Origin: JAGNDO01 sp963704975
GTDB taxonomy: Bacteria > Chloroflexota > Anaerolineae > Caldilineales > Caldilineaceae
DNA: 64,000 nt
Reading direction: 5' to 3'
NCBI GenBank assembly: GCA_963704975.1
Contig: CAVPIK010000038.1
Span: forward strand, 1 to 64,000
Both the position numbers and the translations under genes were made by a program. Under the pieces are notes generated by a model. It was not told the origin of the DNA. It did no database searches and worked only from the letters and a program-made list of their open reading frames with translations. Position 1 is the stretch's first letter; each line of letters opens with the position of its first letter. Below are positions 56,313-64,000 of the stretch, piece by piece.

Positions 56313-58264
56313 TTACGCAAGGAGCATTTCGCTGAACCAGTCCAGATTGCGCTGGGAGGCGTGGATCAGGTGGCGGGGTTCGGTGAAGTTGTGGGGTTCC
56401 CGGGGGTAGATGTGCAGTTCCACGGGGACGCCTTGGCGCTTGAGGGCGTTGTAGTATTGCAGCCCCTGCTCCAAGGGCACCCGCTCGTCCGCGCCGCCGT
56501 GCTGCATGATGGCCGGGGTGACCACGCTTTTGACGTGGAACATGGGCGAGCGCTGGCGGTAGATCTCCGGGTCGTCCCAGAACTCGACCCCCATCATATA
56601 GTCGGGCACAAAGCCGGGGATGTCCGCGGTGCCGTTGAAGCTCATCAAGTTGGTCACCGGCGCGCCGATGGACGCGGCCCGGAAGCGGTCGGTTTGGGTC
56701 AAGGTCCAACTGGACATGAAGCCCCCATAGCTCCAGCCGGAGATGCCCAGGCGCTCCGGGTCGGCGATGCCCATGTCGATCACCGTGTCCACGCCCTGTT
56801 GCAGATCCCGCGTAGTCGCCGCCGCCCCAGTCCCGCCGGTTGGCCAGACGGAAGTCCCAGCCATAGCCGCCGCTGCCCCGAGGGTTGCAGCGCAGGACCG
56901 CAATCCCCCGCTCGCACAGGGCCGCCGGGGTGTAATAGTAGGGCTTGGCCACATATTCCCGAACGAAGACCGACATGGGTCCGCCGTGGACATGCAGAAG
57001 CAGGGGCAATTTCTCGCCGCTGGCCCGATCGTACTCTTTGGGGAGAAAAAGGGTGCCCTCAATCTCGAAACCATCCGGTGTAGTCCAGGTCAGCAATTCG
57101 ATCTGGGGCAGGGGGCCGGCGGACCAACCATCGGGCAGAGGCGGCTCGGCCACTTTTTCAAAGGAGACCGGGCCGAGTGGCCCCGGTCACCTCCCCCACA
57201 TATATGCCATTGATCTCGTGATAATCTTGCGCCACCAACACGGCCACGCCGCTTGCGCTCACATCCTGGAAATTGAAGAGCTTGTCGCCGCCAAAAAGCA
57301 CAATGGGGTCCGAGCCATCCGCGGGCAGGGCGACCAACTCCGTGCGGATGCCGTGCTGGTTGCGCACGTAGATCACGCTGCCGTCACCGGCCCAGGCCAC
57401 CATATCCGGCTGTTCGTCGGAGACTTGGGCCAGGGGGACGGAGGGGCCGCCATCCGCCGGGAAGAGGTGCATGCGGCTGGCCCGCGCCCAGTGCATGGGT
57501 TCCTCGGTCACTTCGCAGGCGATCCACTCGCCGTCCGGGCTAGTAGCGGGGGAGAGGGCCAAAGGTAGCCGTGCGGCCCAAGTCGGTCAGGGCGTCCTCG
57601 CTGCCGTCCGCGGCGATGGTGGCCAAGCGGGAGTCGGTCCACACATCCGCCAGGGGCGCGGGCTGGTGGGTGAAGGCGATGCGTCCGCCGTCGGGGACCA
57701 ATCCAGGCCCAGGACGTGGAGCCGTCCGGATGTAATCTGGGTCGGCTGGGCCGGGGCCGCACCGGGCGCGGGCAGATCCACCACGTGCACATGGCCGAAG
57801 TCGTAGTCCTCCCGCCAGTTGACCGCATCATCCTTGGCCTTGAGCCGGGCCTGGCGTTCCTCGTCCCAGGGCGGGGCCACAAAGGCGATCCGGGTCCCGT
57901 CCGGCGACCAGGCGAAGGTGCTCACCCCCAGCTTGATGCCGTTGGCCTCCCCGGCCACCAGCCACGCCTCGCCGCCATCCGCCCGCATGGCCCACAGGGC
58001 TTTGGATCGAATAAAGGCGATGGTCTCCCCGTCCGGGCTGAAGCGGGGCTGGGTGGCGCTTTCGCCAAAGGTCAACTGGGCGGGCGGCGCGGCGCCATCC
58101 GCGGGGACGATGAAGATTTGGTGGCGAAACTGGCTGGCGTCCTCGGTCATGTAAGCCATGCGCACGGTGAAGAGGATGCGGGCACCATCGGGCGAAATAG
58201 CCACATGCTCGATCATGGGATAGTGGATGTAGCTTTCCGGTTGCCAAACGTGGGTGGAAGACAT
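56313..58264 (-). pseudogene. S9-family (acylaminoacyl/prolyl-oligopeptidase-like) peptidase, four frameshifts
   Basis: The N-terminal beta-propeller has repeated FSPDG/WSPDG strands (HVAISPDGARILFTV, PRFSPDGETIAFIR, FAWSPDGTRIAFVAPP). The C-terminal alpha/beta hydrolase has LLLHVHGGPMSVF, CNPRGSGGYGWDF, nucleophile GWSYGGFMSSW, the Asp region GGADERVPLEQGLQ and PREPHNF with the catalytic His. Shifts lie near 57700, 57540, 57177 and 56815; the second is an in-frame CTAG. No signal peptide, so cytoplasmic. About 650 residues. Confidence 0.85.
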
Positions 58265-58450
58265 GGTGGAGTCCTTAATTTTGGATTGGGGATTTTGGAT
58301 TGTGGGCTGATTGCAGTACAGTCAGTAGTGTATCCAATCCTGTCCCGCGAGTCCAGTTCAGAAGCGGGTGCGCATGGGCAAGGGATCGTATTCGTTTTGG
58401 ATGCCAAAAGTTTGTCAAACAGGCTACTCCAGCCCTATGGAACGAACAGC

Positions 58451-59676
58451 ATGAGTCAACCACCTAACACATCCACCGCCAATATCACCGCCCTGAGCGC
58501 CCTGCGGGGACAATGGCTGACTTTGCTCGGCCTCTACGCCGCCGTCTGGTTCACCGGTCTGCGGCTGATGGAATGGGCATGGCCCCAGGCCCAGGCGGAG
58601 CGCTGGGCGATCCTCGCCGGCTTCGCCCTCTTGGGCGAATTGGGGCTATTGTGGTACGCCCTGCCCCGCAACCACCGGGCCGGACGAGACGACCCTGCTC
58701 CCCACCTTTGGCGCGGGGAACTGGCTCAGCCTCATCCGGGGGATGCTCTTGGGGCTGCTGGCCGGTTTCCTCGTTCTGCCCCGGCCCCAGTTGGGCGTGG
58801 ACGGTCTCCTAGCCTGGGTGCCCATGCTCCTTTACACGGTCGCCGCCGTCTCGGATATGTTTGACGGCTATCTGGCCCGCATCACCCATCACAGCACGGC
58901 CTTGGGCGAATTTTTGGACATGGAATTGGACGGCCTGGGCACCTTCCTGGCCTCAGTCCTGGCCGTGCAATATGGGGTGCTGCCCTGGTTTTTCGTCCTC
59001 TTGGGGCCGGCCCGCCAGTTCTTCTTGGCCGGGATGTGGGTGCGCACCCGGCGGGGCCTGCCCAACCACGATCTGCCCCACAGCGACTATCGCCGGGTGG
59101 CCGCGGGCTTGCAGATGGGCTTCATCAGCGCCATGTTGTGGCCCTTCATGCACCCGCCGGGCACGGTCTACGCCGGATACATGGCCGCCGCCCCCATCGT
59201 CGCCAGCTTTAGCCGGGACTGGCTGATCGTCTCCGGGGTGCTGACGCCGGACGCGCCCCGCTATCAAGCCGTGCGCGCCCGGCTCTTGGTGCTGTTGACC
59301 GAATGGACGCCCCTGCTTTTGCGGGGAGCTAGTGCTGATCGCCGCCTTCGTCCTGCTCCGCCCCCTCCTGGCCGACCCCACGGCCCGCACCGCCTTCGCC
59401 TGGCCCGGCGGCGGAGACGCCCTGATCACCGGGGCCATTTTGGCGAGCGTTGGGGCGTTCTTGGCCTTGCTGGTGAGCGGCGGCGTGTTGGTGCGGCTGA
59501 CGGCCCTGCTCCTGGCCTTCCCCATAGGCGCGCACATTCTGACCAGCGGGCCGACCTGGGCCAACCAGATCATCCTGGCCGCCTGCCTCTATCTGATCAT
59601 CTCCGGCGCGGGGCGGCTGGCCCTGTGGCGGCGGGATGACCACTACGTCATGCGGCGGCTGGGGTCGGATCGTTGA
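58451..59676 (+). pseudogene. CDP-alcohol phosphatidyltransferase-family protein, two frameshifts
   Basis: MSQPPNTSTANITALSALRGQW leads to eight or more helices. The catalytic motif is complete: DMFDGYLARITHHSTALGEFLDMELD fits D..DG..AR...G...D...D. Shifts lie near 58680 and at 59329, where four bases CTAG interrupt LLLRG-VLIAAF. The C-terminal half after the motif is longer than in simple PgsA-type enzymes. It makes a phospholipid headgroup linkage from CDP-diacylglycerol; the alcohol is unknown. The stop overlaps the next start (TTGA). Confidence 0.8.
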
Positions 59677-60672
59677 ACAGACGACGGCTGGCCGTAGCCT
59701 TGGGGTGGATCATCGCCCTGGCCCTCTTGGCCTGGGTGCTGACCCGTGTCCCCCTGGCCGACGCGCTGACCGCCTTGGCCCGGCTTGACCCCCGCCCAGA
59801 TCGGCGGGCTGATCGGCCTCAACGGGCTGATCTTCCTCACCTTCAGCGGGCGATGGTGGCTGATCCTGCGGGCACAGGGCCACCCCATCCCCTATTTGCG
59901 CCTGTCCGCCTATCGGCTGGCCGCCTTCGGCGTCACCTATTTCACCCCCGGTCCCCAGTTTGGCGGCGAACCCCTCCAGGTCTATCTCGTCCACCGCCGG
60001 GATGGCGTGCCCACGTCCACCGCCCTCTCCGCCCTGGCTTTGGACAAATCCTTGGAACTCCTGGCCAACTTCGCCTTCCTGGCCGCCGGGGTGGTGCTGA
60101 TCCTGCGCTGGGATCTCTTTTCCCCCAGCCAAGAGCGGCTGGCCCTGGCCATCGCCTTGGGATTGCTGGCGATTCCCCTGCTTTTGCTGGGAGCCGCCGG
60201 GCTGGGTTATCGTCCGCTTTCTGGATTGATGAACGGGCTTGGTTGGTTGATGCCAGTCCAATTTTCAAAAGTTTTTGATCGGGGTCGGGCCGTGGTGGCC
60301 CAGGCGGAGAGCCAGAGCAGCGCCCTCTTCCGAGCGCAGCCGGGCGCGTTGATGGTGGCGGTGCTGATCAGCGGGGCAAGTTGGGTGGGGATGGTCGGGG
60401 AATACTGGCTGGTCCTGCGCTGGCTGGGGGTGGATCTGAGCATCACCCAGGCCATCGGCGCGCTGACCGCGGCCCGGCTGGCCTATCTGCTGCCCCTGCC
60501 CGGCGGCCTGGGCGTGCTGGAAGCCAGCCAGGTGCTGGCCCTCACCCTCCTCGGCTTCGACCCCGCCGCCGGCATCGCCGTCAGCCTGATCATCCGCCTG
60601 CGGGATGTGATCATGGGGTTGATTGGGTTGATGTTGGGGTGGAGATACGGCAAAAATAGAACACGGATTTGA
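59673..60672 (+). pseudogene. Flippase-like (LPG_synthase_TM) membrane protein, one frameshift
   Basis: TTG 59673 overlaps the previous stop. MNRRRLAVALGWIIALALLAW is the first helix. After a shift near 59790 the protein continues with LNGLIFLTFSGRWWLILRAQG, FGVTYFTPGPQFGGEPLQVYLVHR (the conserved loop of the family), ALDKSLELL and the late motif LPLPGGLGVLEASQVL. About eight helices, 333 residues. Members flip or transfer lipid-linked groups; coupling to the CDP-alcohol enzyme suggests a shared lipid pathway. The last codons lie in a palindrome arm. Confidence 0.82.
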
Positions 60673-60748
60673 CGGATAAGACGGATTAAAACGGATCTTT
60701 TTTGATCCGTTTTAATCCGTTCGATCCGTCAAATCCGTGTTCTATTTT
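60653..60748. repeat. 45-bp palindrome between convergent genes
   Basis: The arms at 60653-60697 and 60704-60748 match at 42 of 45 positions. They are built from repeated ACGGATT/AATCCGT units, with a T-rich loop. It spans the stop of the flippase-like gene and ends 8 nt before the stop of the convergent YfhO-like gene. Confidence 0.88.
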
Positions 60749-61733
60749 GACCTATTTTACTTGACGAACTTCTGGCTCCCCGCCAATTCGATCCGCGGAC
60801 GCCGGGCGGGCAAGGCGATCAGGAGCAAGAGCAGCAGCCCAACGCCCAAGGCAATCAGCCCCCAGCGCCAAAAGTCCGGCACAAAGCGCAAACTCACCGT
60901 GGACACGCCCGCCGGGATCGCCACGGCCCGCAGCGCGCCGTCGGCTTGCACCACCTCCGCCGGTTCCCCGTTCACCGTGGCCCGCCAGCCCGGATACCAG
61001 ACCTCGCTCAACACCACATAGCCCGGCGCGGACGCGTCCACCGCCAGCGTCATGTCATTACTGCCATAATGGGTAATCTCCACCCGATCTCCCAATCCCA
61101 TCCGCCACCCAAGCCCGCGGCCCAAAGTCCGTGTTGCGGAAGACGGAAAGCTCGTCCGGCGCGTCAAACGCCAGCTCGAAGTTGGCCGGGAAGGGGGTGC
61201 CGTCCTTGGCGATCACATATTTCACGTTGAGGGTGCGATACGCCGCCGTGTCCCGGCCGCCGGTGGCTTCCACATATTTGGCCCAATTGGAGAGGGTCAG
61301 GGGATTGGCGATGCCGCCCACATCCTGCAAACCGTGGAGGGCCGCGGCGTCCGGCTGCCACAGGCCCTCGATGCCCGTGCGGGTGTCGATGCGGAAAAGG
61401 TCCGGGTCGCTTTTGAGAAAAGCCACGATCTCCGGGTGGTCATAGCCCCCGGTCGGGTCGACCGGGCTGATGTCCGTATACGCGCCCGTGGCCGACAGAT
61501 CAAAGAAGAGCAGACGCCAGCGCCGCAATCGCAAAGCCCGTCGCCCCCAGCCACCCCGACCGCCGCCCCCGGATCAACGCCCACGTCCCCAGCCAGAAAG
61601 CCAGGGCCAAGGTCACCGCCAGCAAGGCCACGGACGCCCGCACAAAAAGGGTCTCGTCGCTTTGGGTCAAAAAGAGGGCGAAGAAGCTGAGCAGCGTCAA
61701 GCCGCCCAGGAACGCTGCGCCGGTTTGGAGGAT

Positions 61734-61830
61734 TGGGGATTGGGGATTCGGGATTGGGGATTCGGCTATCGGTAATCATCGCCCATCACCACTTTTGCCT
61801 TTTGCACTTTGCCTTTTGCCTTGCGCCATC
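61734..61830. repeat. Intragenic low-complexity repeats in the YfhO-like gene
   Basis: GATTGGGGATT/GGGATTCGGG units at 61734-61765 and TTTTGCCTTTTGC / CTTTGCCTTTTGCC units at 61794-61822 lie inside the coding frame. They translate as ESPIPNP-type and GKRQSAKGK peptides and include an in-frame TGA at 61776. Confidence 0.75.
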
Positions 61831-62319
61831 CGCTCAATCCCCACCGCCCCCAACACCGCCACCGCCAACGTCCACAGCACCGTGGCCCTGGCCGGGGCGC
61901 GGAACTGGTCAAAGCCGGGCAGGAGCGCGGTCAGCCAGCCGTGGGCCACGCCGTAGATCCCCAGCGCGGTGACCATCCCAAAGGCGGCCAGCCCCAGCCA
62001 GGGCCACAGATCCCGGCGGCTCTCTTTGCGGGTCAGGCCGAAGAGGGCAAAGAGGGCGGCCAGCAGGGTGATCACCCCGGCGTAGGGCAGTTCCACCCGG
62101 TCCCACAGGCCCCAGTGCAGGGCGGGGCCGTTGCCAAAGAAGCCGGGGGTGATCAGCCCGATCAACTGGGCCGGGGCCAGGGAAAAGGCGACGGTGTCTT
62201 GGTAGGTGAAGGCGCTGCGCTCGGTGAATTGGGCCATCTCCAGGGCGGGGAAGAGGATGGGGGCGGTGAGGAGGATGGTTAGGAGGCCGGTGGTGGCGAG
62301 GGCGAGAATAGGGTTGGAG

Positions 62320-62358
62320 GAATTGAAAATTGAAAATTGAAAATTGAAAATTGTTGGG
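62320..62358. repeat. Intragenic AAAATTG repeat in the YfhO-like gene
   Basis: Four or five GAAAATTG units, read on the coding strand as NNFQFSIFNFQF, lie in a loop of the YfhO-like protein. A frame change occurs at its downstream edge. Confidence 0.8.
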
Positions 62359-63194
62359 TGGACGAGCGGCGGCTAACCGCTGACCGCTAACGACTACCGT
62401 CATCACAATCAAGGCCAACCCGATATAATAGGTGCTTTGGGCGTGGCCGGCGTAGTTGCCCAGGGCGAAGAGGAGGGCGGCGAGTCCGGCCCAGCGCAGG
62501 GTGCGGCGCACGGTGGGGGCGGTGAGGCTGCGCTGATAGGCGGCCAGCACCCAGGGCAGCCAACTGAGGACGGCGATCAGGTTGAGGTTGCCCAGGTGGA
62601 TCAGCAGGGGATGGCTGAACATGAAGGCCACGGCCCCAAAGAGCGCCGCCGGGCGGGAGAGGGGTCGAGGCGTCTCGCTGCCCGTGACATCCGCGCCGAA
62701 GCGCAGGGTGCGCAGGAGGACGTAGACGCCCAATCCGGCCCAATAGATGTGGCCCATGACCAGCCATTGCATCCACCCATAGCCGAAGTCGGGCTTGAGC
62801 AAAAAGAGCAGCAGGTTGGGCAGATAGAGAAACCCGGCCTGAATATCGCCGATAAAGGGCGCGCCGCCGTAGAGGGTGGGGTTCCACAGGGGCAGGGTCC
62901 ACTGGTGCAGTTGGGCGGCGGCAAAGCGATAGGTGGGGTAGAGAAAGCTGACCAGATCCCCCCCATCCGCGGGCTGGAAGACCTCCCCGCCCACCACGCG
63001 CCAGAAGAAGCCCAGGGTGAGCAGACCGAGCACGCCCCCCGCGGCCACATCCAAACTGAGCGGACGGGTGGCGGGCCGGGCGCGCAGCAAGAGCAGGATC
63101 AGGAGCCAAATGGCGGTGAGAATGGGCAGAGGTGAGTGTGGACATGCCCCGCATTATAGCCGTCCCCAAAGTACGTTGCAAAGCTGGCCTGTGC

Positions 63195-63235
63195 TATACT
63201 TGGCCGTGTATGCCCAAATGCGGGCAGGTTTTTTT
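63195..63235 (+). promoter_or_regulatory. Extended -10 promoter and leader hairpin for the NAD(P)H-hydrate gene
   Basis: TGCTATACT provides a TGn-extended -10 (TATACT 63195-63200) without a clear -35 box. Shortly downstream, TGCCC-AAATGC-GGGCA (63211-63226) is followed by seven T residues (63229-63235), a small terminator-like hairpin ahead of the ribosome site. It could attenuate the message. Confidence 0.5.
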
Positions 63236-63244
63236 CTGGGAGGA

Positions 63245-64000
63245 ATGACTGTGCAGATTCCCCACCGTGCCAAAATTTTATCCGTCGCCGAAATGCAGAC
63301 GCTGGAGCGGGCCGCGGACGCGTCCGGCCATCCCTTCGCCGCCATGATGGCGCGGGCCGGGGAAGCCGTGGCCGAGGCCATCGACGAGGACTTTACCAAC
63401 GCCGCGGCCGGGGTGCTGATCTTGGCCGGGCCGGGCAACAATGGCGGGGATGGGTTGGTCTGCGCCCGGCATGTGTACAAGCGCCCGGGTCTATCTGTGG
63501 AAGCGGTCCACGGAGCCGGAAGCACGATTACGAAGGCCATTTGGCCGCCCTGATCGAAAAAGGGGTTGAGATCGTCCATGCCGACGCCGACCCGGATTTT
63601 GCCATTTTGAAAAAGTGGGTGGGGGAATGCGGCGTGGTGGTGGATGCCCTGTTGGGCACGGGGAGCAACCGGCCCGATTGACGGCCAGTTGGCGGATCTG
63701 CTGGACCGCGGTGAAAGTTGGGTTGACCGACGGACCGTATCACGACTATTTGTACGGCGAACCGCCCCTGGTCGTGGCCGTGGATTGCCCCAGCGGTCTC
63801 AACTGTGACACGGGGGCGCTGGATGCCCACGCCATTTCCGCGGACATCACGGTCACCTTTGGCCACGCCAAGCACGGCCATTACAAATTTCCCGGCGCGG
63901 GGGCCGTGGGCAAATTGGTGGTGGCCGACATCGGCATCGACCCGGCGTTGAGCGACGACTTCTCCACCTTTGTGCTGGATCGGGCGTGGGTGGCCGAGCA
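63245..64000 (+). pseudogene. nnr: NAD(P)H-hydrate epimerase (YjeF_N), partial at the right edge, frameshifted
   Basis: ATG 63245 follows GGGAGG. MTVQIPHRAKILSVAEMQTLERAADASGHPF and LILAGPGNNGGDGLVCARHVY are the YjeF N-terminal epimerase signature. The frame changes near 63490, 63535 and 63675, after which VVVDALLGTG, LVVAVDCPSGLNCDTGALD, VTFGHAKHGHYKFPG and LVVADIGID continue to the window end. It repairs hydrated NAD(P)H. A C-terminal dehydratase domain, as in bifunctional Nnr, may follow outside the window. Confidence 0.82.

Larger units (their letters stand above)
60757..63145 (-). pseudogene. YfhO-like multi-helix membrane protein, frameshifts and an in-repeat stop
   Basis: From MSTLT and, after a shift near 63125, LPILTAIWLLILLLLRARP, the protein has about 12 helices: VFQPADGGDLVSFLYPTYRF, LPLWNPTLYGGAPFIGDIQAG, HIYWAGLGVYVLLR and FALGNYAGHAQSTYYIG are the usual loop motifs of YfhO-type glycosyltransferase-like proteins. 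The C-terminal external domain (FRIDTRTGIEGLWQPDAAALHGLQ, VVLSEVWYPGWRATVNGEPAEVV) is typical. Shifts also lie near 62310, 61520 and 61130, and TGA at 61776-61778 falls inside a low-complexity insertion. About 790 residues. Confidence 0.78.

Noticed and set aside
1..64000. tRNA, rRNA or tmRNA genes
   Set aside because: I looked for T-loop GTTCRANNC motifs with matching acceptor arms and for rRNA signatures, and found no convincing case. A covariance scan would be decisive.

Overview
The window looks like a GC-rich chromosome segment from a Chloroflexota bacterium, probably an Anaerolineae or Caldilineae relative. This is inferred from remembered family resemblances: an ROK regulator whose N-terminus begins KKATRQQSKSHNSRLVL, an archaeal-type isopentenyl phosphate kinase, P/T-rich surface proteins and many short intergenic palindromes. 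No rRNA, tRNA, phage, transposase or CRISPR array was found. A striking property is that about half of the genes carry frameshifts, and most are restored by removing a single inserted base. I annotate such genes as one broken CDS and give the approximate shift positions. Sequencing or assembly error is the likeliest cause.

Layout: (1) 0-13.1 kb is an amino-sugar or sugar catabolic locus: a DapA/NanA-family aldolase, NagA, an ABC-2 exporter pair, two Gfo/Idh/MocA dehydrogenases, a CUT1 sugar ABC importer (two permeases and a binding lipoprotein), an ROK kinase, a SIS-domain protein and an ROK repressor with a consensus promoter. (2) 13.3-22.4 kb is a surface module: two paralogous Lcl_C (DUF1566) lipoproteins around a Cthe_2159-like beta-helix lipoprotein, then a more AT-rich trio (GT2-GtrA fusion, phosphodiester glycosidase, small membrane protein). 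It ends at a strong hairpin. This is my best candidate for an undescribed system. (3) 22.5-26.9 kb has a P-type ATPase and an ABC exporter half-transporter, then three tandem copies of a 190-bp palindromic repeat. (4) 27.5-44.4 kb is mostly minus strand: UbiA-like protein, GT39-like protein, FecR-like protein, TPR, AEC transporter, HEAT and zinc-ribbon/LysM operon, M50 protease, isopentenyl phosphate kinase, SelA, esterase, nitrilase. (5) 44.5-47.8 kb, plus strand: TsaC, a GT4, a TumE-like toxin-antitoxin pair and a WecG/TagA glycosyltransferase. (6) 47.9-53.2 kb is a second CUT1 importer with its own LacI regulator, whose promoter carries a palindromic operator. (7) 53.4-64 kb: a large glycoside-hydrolase-like protein, an S9 peptidase, a CDP-alcohol phosphatidyltransferase/flippase pair, a YfhO-like protein and the start of an NAD(P)H-hydrate repair enzyme.

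Many gene boundaries carry long inverted repeats whose arms are built from short tandem units (about 5-13 nt). Members of some families recur, and some of the same low-complexity units lie inside two large membrane-protein genes, where they are translated. The organism appears to be a heterotroph that imports oligosaccharides and remodels its cell-surface glycans.
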